The notes under the pieces are model-generated. The model had not been told where the DNA came from. It did not search any database and saw only the letters and a program-made list of their open reading frames with translations. From positions 1 through 45,401 of the forward strand of contig CANDFO010000014.1 of NCBI GenBank assembly GCA_947384055.1: 45,401 nucleotides of DNA, written 5' to 3'. Below are positions 24,528 to 31,645 of this stretch, piece by piece; positions within the stretch are counted from its first letter, which is position 1; the number at the start of each line of letters is the position of its first letter. Both the position numbers and the translations under genes were made by a program. The stretch is from an uncultured Flavonifractor sp. Its GTDB lineage: Bacteria; Bacillota; Clostridia; Oscillospirales; Oscillospiraceae.

Positions 24528-25532
24528 TTGATAGAACTGAAACACCTTTCCAAAACCTTCCCCACGGCGGAAGGGAGCTTTTCCGCGCTGACAGATATCA
24601 ACCTGACCATTGCCGATGGGGACATCTTTGGCGTGGTGGGCATGAGCGGCGCGGGGAAATCCACTCTGGTCCGCTGCATCAATCTGCTGGAGCGGCCCAC
24701 CGAGGGGCAGGTGCTCATCGGTGGCCGGGATATGACCGCTCTGTCCCCCAGGGAGCTGCGGGAAATGCGCCGATCCATCAGTATGATTTTTCAGCAGTTT
24801 AACCTGCTTATGCAGCGCACCTGCCTGGGCAACATCTGTTTTCCCATGGAGATTGCCGGGGTGAAGGCCGCCGATGCCAGAAAACGGGCCATGGAGCTGC
24901 TGGAAATTGTGGACCTGCCCGACAAGGCCGAAGCCTATCCCGCCCAGCTCTCCGGCGGGCAGAAGCAGCGGGTCGCCATTGCCCGGGCGCTGGCCTCCGA
25001 CCCCAAAGTGCTCCTGTGCGACGAGGCCACCTCTGCCCTGGACCCCACCACCACCCGCTCCATTCTGCGGCTGATTCAGGACATCAACCGGAGAATGGGC
25101 ATCACCGTGATTGTGATTACCCATGAAATGACCGTGGTAGAGGAGATCTGCTCCCACGTGGCCATTTTGGACCACGGCCATATGGTGGAGACAGGCACGG
25201 TGGAGGAAATCTTCCAAAACCCCAAGACCGAGGCGGGCCGGAGGCTGGTGTATCCGGATGGGATACGGCTGGACCAGCTCCCTGCCGCCCATGTTGTGCG
25301 CATCGCCTTTAACGGGGGCTCCTCCTATGAGCCGCTGATCGCGTCCCTGGCCATCGACTGCGGCGTGAAGGTGAACATACTGGGGGCAGATACCCGCAAT
25401 GTAAACGGACAGGCCTTCGGCTCCATGCTGCTGGGCCTGCCCCAGGACAGAGCAGAAGCGGCAAAAGCCCTGAGTTATTTGCGTTCTCAGCCGGATGTCG
25501 CTGTAGAGGAGGTCCCGGATTATCATGGATAA
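24528..25532 (+). CDS. metN: Methionine-type ABC transporter ATPase (MetN)
   Basis: 334 residues from TTG 24528, 8 nt after AAAGGAG; the in-frame GTG at 24519 overlaps that site and is unlikely. Walker A GMSGAGKST (38-46), Q-loop FQQFNLL, signature LSGGQKQRVAIARAL, Walker B VLLCDEATSALD and the switch histidine (VITHEMTVVEE) are all present. A carboxy-terminal NIL/ACT-like regulatory domain from about 255 (VVRIAFNGGSSYEPLIASLAIDCGVKVNIL) marks MetN and binds methionine to inhibit uptake. It energises import of methionine or a related amino acid with MetI. Overlaps metI by 8 bp. Confidence 0.92.
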   Translation: MIELKHLSKTFPTAEGSFSALTDINLTIADGDIFGVVGMSGAGKSTLVRCINLLERPTEGQVLIGGRDMTALSPRELREMRRSISMIFQQFNLLMQRTCLGNICFPMEIAGVKAADARKRAMELLEIVDLPDKAEAYPAQLSGGQKQRVAIARALASDPKVLLCDEATSALDPTTTRSILRLIQDINRRMGITVIVITHEMTVVEEICSHVAILDHGHMVETGTVEEIFQNPKTEAGRRLVYPDGIRLDQLPAAHVVRIAFNGGSSYEPLIASLAIDCGVKVNILGADTRNVNGQAFGSMLLGLPQDRAEAAKALSYLRSQPDVAVEEVPDYHG

Positions 25533-26295
25533 ACTGTTGGAACAGCTTGCGGAGGTGCTTACCAGCCCCCGGCTCCACGAGGAATTTTTAGTTGGCCTTT
25601 GGGACACCATTTATTCCTCTGTTCTGGCCACCGCCGCCGCCTGCCTGCTGGGGCTGGTCCTGGGCGTTCTGCTGGTGGCCGGTGAAAAGGACGGCGTATA
25701 CCCCCTGCCCGCCCCCCTGATGAAAGCGCTCAATCTTGTCATCAACATTCTGCGTTCGGTGCCCTTTCTCATCCTCATGATTTTTGTCCTTCCCCTCAGC
25801 GGCGTACTGGTGGGCACTAAAGTGGGCACTATGGCCTCTGTTCCGCCTCTGATCATCGCGTCTACCCCCTTCGTGGCCCGCCTGGTGGAGGCCGCCCTGC
25901 GGGAAGTGGACCAGGGTGTGTTGGAGGCGGCGCAGGCTATGGGGTGCTCCCCCTTTCAGATTGTATGGAAGGTGATTTTGCCGGAGAGCCTGCCCTCCCT
26001 CTTGTCAGCGGCGACCACCTCTTTCATTACAATCCTCAGCTACGGGGCCATGGCCGGCGCCATCGGCGGAGGCGGTTTGGGTAAAATCGCCATCAATTAC
26101 GGCTACTATAAATACAATGTAGGCGTGATGCTGGCCGCTACCGTGCTGATTGTCATTCTGGTGCAGATTATCCAGAGTGTGGGCACCCACTTGGCGGTAC
26201 GCCTGGACCGGCGTGTCCGGACCGTGGAGAGAAAGGGACGCAGGCGGGAGCTCCGCGGCCAGGAGCGGAAAGACCGCCGGCGTCCCGGTATGTGA
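25525..26295 (+). CDS. metI: Methionine-type ABC transporter permease (MetI)
   Basis: 256 residues with about five membrane helices, starting MDKLLEQLAEVLTSPRLHEE. The permease EAA-like coupling loop reads EAAQAMGCSPFQIVWKVILPESLPSL, and the GGGGLGKIAINYGYYKYN segment is characteristic of MetI. The carboxy-terminal tail is unusually long, basic and arginine-rich (about 30 residues, from RLDRRVRTVERKGRR). It overlaps metN, so the two are coupled. No MetQ binding-protein gene follows; the next gene is an unrelated lipoprotein. Confidence 0.92.
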   Translation: MDKLLEQLAEVLTSPRLHEEFLVGLWDTIYSSVLATAAACLLGLVLGVLLVAGEKDGVYPLPAPLMKALNLVINILRSVPFLILMIFVLPLSGVLVGTKVGTMASVPPLIIASTPFVARLVEAALREVDQGVLEAAQAMGCSPFQIVWKVILPESLPSLLSAATTSFITILSYGAMAGAIGGGGLGKIAINYGYYKYNVGVMLAATVLIVILVQIIQSVGTHLAVRLDRRVRTVERKGRRRELRGQERKDRRRPGM

Positions 26296-26302
26296 AAAAG
26301 CT

Positions 26303-27589
26303 ATGACGATACGTAGAATATCCGCGTGTTTATTGCTGCTTGTATTTATTTTGACCACTGCCTGCGATCCAACCCCTGTGCTGCCCGGAAGTCCGGAGCC
26401 TACGCCTGCCCCCACGCCTGCCCCTACCCTGCCGCCCCTTCCCGTGCCGGAGCGCACTCCTGCCCCCGACCCGGTGGAGGTCTGGCTGGAGGGGCTGACC
26501 CCGGAGCAGAAAGTGGGCCAGCTGCTGGTGGCGGGATTTGAGGGCGCCCGGCCCGGTGAGGTCGGGGCCAGGCTGGTCCGGGACTATCAGGTAGGCGGCA
26601 TTATCCTCTTCCGCCGGAACATTGAGGAGAGCGGGCAGTTAACCGGACTGCTTAACGGCCTGAAAAACCTCAACGGGGACCATATCCCCCTTTTCTTGTG
26701 TGTAGACCAGGAGGGGGGCCGGGTAGACCGGATGCCCCCGGAGCTTGCCCGCACCCCCGGCGCCCAGGCGGTGGGGGATGCCGGCCCGGAGGCGGCCAAG
26801 GCTTATGGCGCTCTGCTGGCCCGGGAGTGCGCCGCGTTTGGCTTTAATATGGATTTTGCCCCCTGTCTGGACATCTGGTCCAATCCGGAGAATACCGTCA
26901 TTGGCGACCGGGCCTTGGGAGCGACAGCGGATCAAGTCTCCCGGGCGGGAGCTTCCGTGGTGGGGGAGATGCTGGCGCAGGGGAATGTGGTCCCAGTGCT
27001 CAAGCACTTCCCAGGACATGGGGATACATCGGCGGACTCCCACACAGACCTTCCGGTGGTAGACAAGACGCTGGAGGAGCTGTGGCAGTGTGAGTTGCGC
27101 CCCTTCCAGCAGGCGCTGGCCCGGGACGGGGAAGAGAACCCCCCCGGCACACCGCTGCCTGCGGTAATGGCCGCGCACATCCTCTTGACCCAGGTAGACG
27201 CAGAACGACCGGCCTCTCTGTCTCCGGCGGTAATTGACGGTCTGCTGCGGGAGAAGTTTTGCTTTGACGGGGTAGTCGTCACCGACGACCTGACAATGGG
27301 AGCCATTGCCGATAACTACGGCATGGGGGAGGCGGCGGTGCTGGCGGTGGAGGCCGGATGCGACCTGCTGCTGGTATGCCACGGGCTGGAAAATCTGGAG
27401 GCGGCCCGGACAGCTCTGCTGGAGGCAGTGGAGAGCGGACGGATTACTCCGGAGCGGCTGGACGAGAGTGTCCGCCGTATTTTGGCATTGAAGCTGGACT
27501 TTGGCGTCAGCAGCGAACCCGCAGAACGCCCCGACACGGAGGCGCTGAACGAACAGATCGCCGCTTTAACGGCATATCTTTCAAAATAG
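26303..27589 (+). CDS. nagZ: Lipoprotein glycoside hydrolase family 3 (NagZ-like beta-N-acetylglucosaminidase)
   Basis: 428 residues from ATG 26303, 8 nt after the metI stop; the ribosome site (TGTGAAAAAG) is weak. A lipoprotein signal peptide ends in the lipobox LTTAC, so the protein is membrane-tethered outside the cell. A proline/threonine-rich linker follows to about residue 50, then the GH3 barrel. Motifs visible: VGGIILFRRNI, FLCVDQEGGRVDRM, FNMDFAPCLDI, the NagZ catalytic loop KHFPGHGDTSADSHTDLPVV and the nucleophile region VVVTDDLTMGAI. NagZ enzymes remove GlcNAc from muropeptides during wall recycling. It may be co-transcribed with metNI by position only. Confidence 0.9.
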   Translation: MTIRRISACLLLLVFILTTACDPTPVLPGSPEPTPAPTPAPTLPPLPVPERTPAPDPVEVWLEGLTPEQKVGQLLVAGFEGARPGEVGARLVRDYQVGGIILFRRNIEESGQLTGLLNGLKNLNGDHIPLFLCVDQEGGRVDRMPPELARTPGAQAVGDAGPEAAKAYGALLARECAAFGFNMDFAPCLDIWSNPENTVIGDRALGATADQVSRAGASVVGEMLAQGNVVPVLKHFPGHGDTSADSHTDLPVVDKTLEELWQCELRPFQQALARDGEENPPGTPLPAVMAAHILLTQVDAERPASLSPAVIDGLLREKFCFDGVVVTDDLTMGAIADNYGMGEAAVLAVEAGCDLLLVCHGLENLEAARTALLEAVESGRITPERLDESVRRILALKLDFGVSSEPAERPDTEALNEQIAALTAYLSK

Positions 27590-27604
27590 GACTATAAACA
27601 GCCT

Positions 27605-27628
27605 CTCTGCGGCAAAAATGCCGCAGAG
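27605..27628 (+). terminator. Hairpin after nagZ
   Basis: A 9-bp stem CTCTGCGGC (27605-27613) with GCCGCAGAG (27620-27628), loop AAAAAT, 15 nt after the stop. It has no T-tract; repeat copy B with its T-flanked hairpin follows directly, the same arrangement as after spoIIP. Confidence 0.55.
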
Positions 27629-27638
27629 GGGCGTATAC

Positions 27639-27799
27639 TGTCGAAAAAGGCCGGAGGCCTTTTTCGACAAAAGGGATACGGCTTGCTGCGCGCGCCCTTT
27701 GGGTACACTTGCAAGCCGAGAAGTGTCATTTTCGAGGCACATGTTCCCGAAAATAACTAATTTTGACTTTATTTTACCGCCCTCGGGCGGCAAAACTGT
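27639..27799 (+). repeat. Dispersed intergenic repeat, copy B (full-length)
   Basis: About 161 bp. Starts with a 14-bp hairpin (27639-27652 with 27656-27669, A-run on the left, T-run on the right), continues through AAGGGATACGG, GCCCTTTGGGTACACTTGCAA, TTTTCGAGGCACATG and TAATTTTGACTTTATTTTACC, and ends in a GC hairpin CCGCCC-TC-GGGCGG (27777-27790). It aligns over its whole length with copy C and over the first 97 bp with copy A. Confidence 0.85.
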
Positions 27800-28020
27800 A
27801 GCCGGACACGCAAAACACAACTGAAAGCTCGACTAATTCGGGGGTCAAAAATTCCGGAAACTACCGATGCCGTAGGTGGAACGCCTACGGCATCGAAAAA
27901 GTGGGCATTTGTTTTGGGGTAAGCGGTCGAAAATGATTTTTCTCAAGCCTGCACCCAAAACCAAACCGGAGCCCAGCGGAGCGGGTCCGGTTTGGAGAGG
28001 AGGGGCAAGGGAGCGAAGCA
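27800..28020. other. Hairpin-rich intergenic region
   Basis: No gene. Contains a 12-bp perfect stem (27865-27876 with 27884-27895) without a T-tract, and an imperfect stem near 27957-27999 built on AAACCGGA and TCCGGTTT. Functions unknown. Confidence 0.5.
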
Positions 28021-28021
28021 A

Positions 28022-28051
28022 AAGAATCCCGCCCCTTTGGGCGGGATTCTT
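28022..28051 (-). terminator. Terminator of the tRNA cluster
   Basis: A 13-bp perfect stem (28022-28034 with 28039-28051), followed on the minus strand by TTTTGC, 26 nt after the tRNA-Lys 3' end. Confidence 0.75.
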
Positions 28052-28076
28052 GAACGGGGCGGACTTTGCCCCGACG

Positions 28077-28152
28077 TGGTGACCCGTCGGAGATTCGAAC
28101 TCCGGACACCCTGCTTAAAAGGCAGGTGCTCTGCCGACTGAGCTAACGGGTC
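28077..28152 (-). tRNA. tRNA-Lys (anticodon TTT)
   Basis: Cloverleaf complete on the minus strand: acceptor GACCCGT/ACGGGTC, D-arm AGCTCAGTCGGCAGAGCA, anticodon stem CCTGC/GCAGG with loop CTTTTAA, T-loop TTCGAAT, encoded CCA. Last tRNA of the five-gene cluster. Confidence 0.97.
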
Positions 28153-28156
28153 AAAT

Positions 28157-28231
28157 TGGCTGGGATGGCAGGACTTGAACCTGCGAATGCGGGAGTCAAA
28201 GTCCCGTGCCTTACCACTTGGCTACACCCCA
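28157..28231 (-). tRNA. tRNA-Gln (anticodon TTG)
   Basis: Acceptor TGGGGTG/CATCCCA, anticodon stem CGGGA/TCCCG with loop CTTTGAC, T-arm GCAGG TTCAAGT CCTGC, discriminator G, encoded CCA. Five nt from tRNA-Lys. Confidence 0.97.
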
Positions 28232-28295
28232 ACATAGCAGGTTACAGGCAAGAGAACCAGACCTGATGCCCGGTCCTCTTGCCTTACAATTTTTA

Positions 28296-28372
28296 TGGGG
28301 TGGATGACGGGACTCGAACCCGCGACACTCGGAACCACAATCCGATGCTCTACCAACTGAACTACATCCACC
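28296..28372 (-). tRNA. tRNA-His (anticodon GTG)
   Basis: Acceptor GTGGATG/CATCCAC with the histidine-specific extra 5' G encoded at 28372 opposite discriminator C, anticodon loop TTGTGGT, encoded CCA. The 64-nt spacer to tRNA-Gln contains a hairpin built on GGCAAGAG and CTCTTGCC. Confidence 0.97.
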
Positions 28373-28506
28373 ATACAGCAACAACCCCGCCAGCATTCCC
28401 CAATTCAGACAGCGTCCCATACCTCCATTCTTTACAGCACTCCTGATTCATATGGAGACGCCTACAAATCCTCCCATCCATTGTGCCAACGCTGACAAGT
28501 GAAAGT

Positions 28507-28583
<77 letters not shown>

Positions 28584-28586
28584 ATA

Positions 28587-28660
28587 TGGAGCGGGTGATG
28601 GGAATCGAACCCACGCGACCAGCTTGGAAGGCTGGGATTCTACCATTGAACTACACCCGC
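28587..28660 (-). tRNA. tRNA-Gly (anticodon TCC)
   Basis: Acceptor GCGGGTG/CACCCGC, anticodon stem CCAGC/GCTGG with loop CTTCCAA, T-loop TTCGATT, encoded CCA. First gene of the cluster, 3 nt from tRNA-Arg. Confidence 0.97.
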
Positions 28661-28692
28661 AAGAAATTAACGGTAAGCGTATCACTTTCTTT

Positions 28693-28721
28693 ACTATACC
28701 ATAATCAGGGCAATCTGTCAA
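28693..28721 (-). promoter_or_regulatory. Promoter of the tRNA cluster
   Basis: Minus-strand TTGACA (28716-28721), 17-nt spacer, TATAGT (28693-28698), about 33 nt upstream of tRNA-Gly(TCC). Confidence 0.85.
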
Positions 28722-28736
28722 CCATTTTTGTGTGTG

Positions 28737-29135
28737 GCAAATTTTAAGGATGAATGCGGCGTAAATTTGTACATGGCCCGGCGTTACGGACGTGGAAAGG
28801 GCGGTCGGCGGGTGACAGATCACGCACCGCTGAGCACACCGAAATCCACAACCGCCCTGTCCTCGATCCGTCTGGCTGGAGAACTGGCTTTTACGACATT
28901 TCAAGATGGGGCCACGGGTACCCGATTCCTGGCCTATCTGAGAGATATCCTGATTCCAACCCTTCGTCCCGGTGACATTGTCGGGATGGATAACCTTCGG
29001 ACCCACCATATCCAGGCCGTGGCGGAGCCGCTGCATGATGCCGGGGTGCAGGTGCCGTATCTACCCCTGTACAGCCCAGACCTGAATCCCATCGAAAAAC
29101 TCTGGTCTAAGCTCAAAGCTATTTTGCAGTACTGA
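28737..29135 (+). pseudogene. IS630-family transposase, C-terminal fragment
   Basis: About 132 residues with the second half of an IS630/Tc1-mariner DDE core: FKDECGVNLYMARRYGR (first part of the core), GDIVGMDNLRTHH with its catalytic aspartate, and LPLYSPDLNPIEKLWSKLKA carrying the last catalytic residue. The amino-terminal half is missing on this strand, no proper start exists, and the frame ends early after KAILQY, so it cannot be functional. Confidence 0.85.
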
Positions 29136-29144
29136 TGCCAGTGG

Positions 29145-29397
29145 TATATCTCTCATATTAAAATTTGCCTTAAAATTTGCCATCGCCTGTGCAATCTGTT
29201 CCAGCTCTTTACTGCCCAGCACCCATTTACAGTCCCTTTGGCTGACACGCAGATTTACGCTTGCTGTCTTTGACTTCTGTTCTCCACCAGCCGGTACACC
29301 GTTGGGACCGACACCCCACATGCCTGCGCTCTCCCTTTTGCGTCATGGTTTTTTCGTACGCCTCTACCAGCAGATTCCTCGCTTCGTTGTGCAGCAT
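29145..29397 (-). pseudogene. IS630-family transposase, N-terminal fragment with frameshifts
   Basis: On the minus strand, ATG 29397 opens MLHNEARNLLVEAYEKT, the amino terminus of IS630-type transposases. The helix-turn-helix then continues in a second frame (VSVPTVYRLVE) and a third (KTASVNLRVSQRDCKWVL), so at least two frameshifts have occurred. It faces the C-terminal fragment tail to tail, which suggests an internal inversion or two decayed copies. Confidence 0.7.
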
Positions 29398-29462
29398 CCT
29401 GCTCACCTCACCTGCTATTTTAGCACCTCTGTCAATTTATTGCTATTTTTCAGAATTGCTCT

Positions 29463-29624
29463 AGGGCCTGTTTGATCATTGGCAATATGACCAACGACGA
29501 GGGATTTTTTCGCCAGACTAAGCAAAAATTCGCAGGAGCACTTTGTGTATTTCAAGAATTTTTAACGCGGTATGGTGGAAAAAGCCCGTCGTTTGGGCGT
29601 GTTGACAATGTTCAAACAAGCCCT
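29463..29624. mobile_element. Fold-back (MITE-like) element
   Basis: A 162-bp imperfect palindrome. The left end AGGGCCTGTTTGATCATTG matches the reverse complement of the right end, AGGGCTTGTTTGAACATTG, and the match continues through CAACGACG-type blocks to near AAAAATTC on both arms (about 70 bp each). It has no coding capacity. Its ends sit between TA dinucleotides that could be a target duplication. Confidence 0.7.
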
Positions 29625-29626
29625 AA

Positions 29627-29762
29627 TATTGAACGATAAAAGCTATGACAGCAATAAATTTGTATGTTGGCTGAAGGAACAGGGCGGAATGTGGTAATTC
29701 CCAGTCGCGCCACTACTATCAAACACCCCGGAAAAGCTGACTGGTACCTTATCTGGTTTATA
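29627..29762 (+). pseudogene. IS5-type transposase remnant
   Basis: Two short frames resemble the DDE core of IS5-group transposases: ILNDKSYDSNKFVCWLKEQG (like the family's ADKGYDS motif), then after a stop/frameshift VIPSRATTIKHPGKADWYL. Both ends are missing. It abuts the fold-back element and the 3' end of the amidohydrolase gene. Confidence 0.6.
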
Positions 29763-29778
29763 TGAACAAGGCTTTAAG

Positions 29779-30945
29779 TCACATGGTCAATACATTCATG
29801 CCGTCAATGAAAACTGCGGTAATCCGGCTGTCCCACGCCAGGGGATGTCCCTGCGTAACCACCAGGTCGGCGTCCTTGCCGGGGGTCAGAGTTCCCACAC
29901 GCTGGCCGATGCCGCCAATCTTGGCGGGCACACAGGTGACGGCGGCCAGAGCTTCCTCCGGGTCCATGCCCGCCCGAACCGCCATTGCGGCGCACAGGGG
30001 GAGATATTGAATGGGAATTTCCGGATGATCGGTACAAATGGCCACCCGGATCCCGCTCTGGGACAGCAGAACAGGGTTGTCCAGAGTCTGACCGGTCAGC
30101 TCCGGCTTGCTGCGGCTGGTGAGACAGGGGCCGGTAATCACCGGAATCCGGGCCTGGGCCAGCAGCTCCGCCACCAGATATCCCTCCGTGCCGTGGACAA
30201 TGGCGCAGTTCAGGCCGAATTCCCGGCTGATGCGCACCGCAGTGGCAATATCGTCCGCCCGGTGTGCGTGAAAATGAGCGGGGAGCGTGCCGTTGACCAC
30301 CGGTAATAGAGCCTCCAGCTTAGGGTCGTAGTCGGGGGCCTCGGCCTCCTCCGGATCAGCCTGGTACTTCGCCTGCTTCGCCTGGTACTCCATGGTCTTG
30401 GAGAGGGTCTCCCGAATAATAGCGGCAGTGGCCATGCGGGTAACGGGAGTCTCTTTGCGCTCGTTGTACACGCTCTTGGGATTCTCCCCCAGCGCGAACT
30501 TCATGGATGCCGGAGCTTTCAGAACCATCTCATCCACCCAGCGCCCGGTGGTTTTCATGGCCAAAAACTGCCCGGCAATGGGATTTGCACTGCCGGGACC
30601 CGTCAAAACTGATGTAACGCCCCCCTGACGGGCCTCCTGAAAGCCCCGGTCCAGAGGATTTACCCCGTCCAGCGCCCGCAGCTGGGGCGTGCAGGGCGCA
30701 GTCACTTCGTTGCCGTCGTCAGCCTCGAAGCCCAGACTGTCTCCAAACAGACCCAGATGGCAGTGGGCGTCCACGTAGCCGGGGAAGATATGTCCTCCCG
30801 CGGCATCCATCACCGGGTCGCCATCTCCAGCAGGCAGGGCCTCCATGGGACCCACAGCCGTGATCTTTCCACCCTGGAAGGCCACAAATCCACTGGGAAT
30901 CACTGGGCCGTCCATAACATGGACGATTCCATTTTTTACAATCAC
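29779..30945 (-). CDS. Amidohydrolase, imidazolonepropionase-like
   Basis: 388 residues from GTG 30945, 6 nt after GGCGGAG; the frame upstream is read-through of the tRNA-Gly region. It starts IVKNGIVHVMDGPVIPSG and shows the metal-site motifs of the amidohydrolase superfamily: DAHCHLG (HxH), LPAHFHAHRADD, and the late aspartate in ICTDHPEIP, followed by the typical GKDADLVVTQGHPL carboxy-terminal segment. Such enzymes hydrolyse C-N bonds in cyclic or peptide-like substrates; the substrate here is unknown. The 3' end stops 17 nt short of IS debris but appears complete. No clear promoter is visible in the minus direction. Confidence 0.87.
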   Translation of the reverse strand: MIVKNGIVHVMDGPVIPSGFVAFQGGKITAVGPMEALPAGDGDPVMDAAGGHIFPGYVDAHCHLGLFGDSLGFEADDGNEVTAPCTPQLRALDGVNPLDRGFQEARQGGVTSVLTGPGSANPIAGQFLAMKTTGRWVDEMVLKAPASMKFALGENPKSVYNERKETPVTRMATAAIIRETLSKTMEYQAKQAKYQADPEEAEAPDYDPKLEALLPVVNGTLPAHFHAHRADDIATAVRISREFGLNCAIVHGTEGYLVAELLAQARIPVITGPCLTSRSKPELTGQTLDNPVLLSQSGIRVAICTDHPEIPIQYLPLCAAMAVRAGMDPEEALAAVTCVPAKIGGIGQRVGTLTPGKDADLVVTQGHPLAWDSRITAVFIDGMNVLTM

Positions 30946-30976
30946 ACCATTCTCCGCCTTTCGACAAAAATTCTCA

Positions 30977-31005
30977 TTGACATATCTGGAAAAATAAGGT
31001 ATTCT
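30977..31005 (+). promoter_or_regulatory. Plus-strand promoter upstream of amidohydrolase gene
   Basis: TTGACA (30977-30982), 17-nt spacer, TATTCT (31000-31005). It points away from the amidohydrolase gene toward a terminator 73 nt further on. Confidence 0.55.
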
Positions 31006-31011
31006 ATAGAT

Positions 31012-31107
31012 GCAGCTCAACCTGCTTGCAGGTAGGATCGTTCCGCATGATTCCTTTCTCCCGTGCAAATTCTTTTGGCGCTCTCTTATGAGAGCGCTCT
31101 TTTTTTG
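31012..31107 (+). ncRNA. Candidate small RNA of about 95 nt
   Basis: Bounded by the promoter at 30977-31005 and a strong intrinsic terminator (GCGCTCTC 31078-31085, loop TTAT, GAGAGCGC 31090-31097, then TCTTTTTTT). It holds a 5' hairpin (ACCTGC-TTGC-GCAGGT-like near 31020-31033) and no plausible plus-strand gene. On the other strand AAAGGA precedes a 14-codon frame starting MRNDPTCKQ, so an antisense leader peptide is an alternative reading. No family recognised. Confidence 0.4.
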
Positions 31108-31137
31108 TCTGTGGTCTGTGCAGTAGCACATCCGATG

Positions 31138-31169
31138 AAAAAAGCACCGCACAAACGTGCGGCGCTTTT
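31138..31169 (-). terminator. Terminator of tRNA-Gly(GCC)
   Basis: Stem CCGCAC (31147-31152) with GTGCGG (31157-31162), extended by GC and A/T pairs across one mismatch, followed on the minus strand by TTTTTT. It lies 22 nt past the tRNA 3' end. Confidence 0.7.
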
Positions 31170-31190
31170 CTCTGTGCTTTATACACAGCC

Positions 31191-31266
31191 TGGAGCAGGT
31201 GACGAGGCTCGAACTCGCTACCTCCACCTTGGCAAGGTGGCGCTCTACCAGATGAGCTACACCTGC
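31191..31266 (-). tRNA. tRNA-Gly (anticodon GCC)
   Basis: Acceptor GCAGGTG/CACCTGC, D-arm AGCTCATCTGGTAGAGCG, anticodon stem CCACC/GGTGG with loop TTGCCAA, T-arm GCGAG TTCGAGC CTCGT (ending in a G-T pair), encoded CCA. A single-gene unit with its own promoter and terminator. Confidence 0.96.
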
Positions 31267-31285
31267 AAGTCGATGAACAGTATGT

Positions 31286-31314
31286 ATTATACTGGCTTCT
31301 TCCGCCAATGTCAA
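31286..31314 (-). promoter_or_regulatory. Promoter of tRNA-Gly(GCC)
   Basis: Minus-strand TTGACA (31309-31314), 17-nt spacer, TATAAT (31286-31291), a consensus promoter. The 18 nt AAAATTATGCTTGACATT are shared with the arsR operon promoter. Confidence 0.9.
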
Positions 31315-31331
31315 GCATAATTTTTATGTCG

Positions 31332-31414
31332 GGGTGACTGTGTTGATTTACTATTGAAGTGCGTCGAGGTCTTTCGACCTTTCGCACTTCAATAGTAAAT
31401 CAACTGGGTGACTG
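31332..31414. repeat. 65-bp hairpin element flanked by 9-bp direct repeats
   Basis: Direct repeats GGGTGACTG (31332-31340 and 31406-31414) flank a near-perfect palindrome: 22-bp arms (31342-31363 and 31383-31404) with an inner AGGTC/GACCT stem. The 9-bp repeats look like a target-site duplication, and the perfect arms suggest a recent insertion between the tRNA-Gly and infC promoters. Confidence 0.7.
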
Positions 31415-31431
31415 CACTGCAAAAATTTCGG

Positions 31432-31460
31432 TTGACAACCGGACACAGAGCTGGTATACT
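31432..31460 (+). promoter_or_regulatory. Promoter of the infC-rpmI-rplT operon
   Basis: TTGACA (31432-31437), 17-nt spacer, TATACT (31455-31460). The leader to infC is about 180 nt. Confidence 0.9.
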
Positions 31461-31466
31461 GCTAGG

Positions 31467-31645
31467 GAAAACAAAGCAGGAGCGGTACCCCCGTCCTCAC
31501 CTCCAGCCCAGGGTGAAGAGGTCAACAGGTAAGGTCAGGCGCACGAAGCATCATTTTGTGCGGCTGTTGTGTTGTGACGCGGGTACCGGCCAGGGTAGCC
31601 GCGTTTTTGTGTGTCAGTGTGACAGAGAACAGGAGGTGCTTTCGT
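31467..31645 (+). promoter_or_regulatory. infC operon leader with attenuator (probable L20 leader)
   Basis: A terminator stem CGCGGGTACC (31578-31587) with GGTAGCCGCG (31594-31603) and TTTTT (31604-31608) stands 38 nt before infC. An upstream block GCGGTACCC (about 31481-31489) resembles the 5' arm of this terminator and could pair with its 3' arm, an antiterminator arrangement. In Firmicutes, r-protein L20 controls this operon through such a leader; the assignment rests on position and structure, not on a recognised L20 site. Confidence 0.65.

Noticed and set aside
27618..27824. A shared peptide (KRP..FF, PLGTLA, TNFDFILPPSGG) encoded by repeat copies B and C
   Set aside because: Codon-by-codon comparison of B and C shows more amino-acid-changing than silent differences, no ribosome site, and copy A lacks the second half. 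The conserved unit is the nucleic acid, not a protein.
31556..31645. An upstream ATG (31556) as the infC start
   Set aside because: It lies inside the leader before the terminator stem, has no ribosome site, and adds 30 cysteine-rich residues unlike any IF-3.
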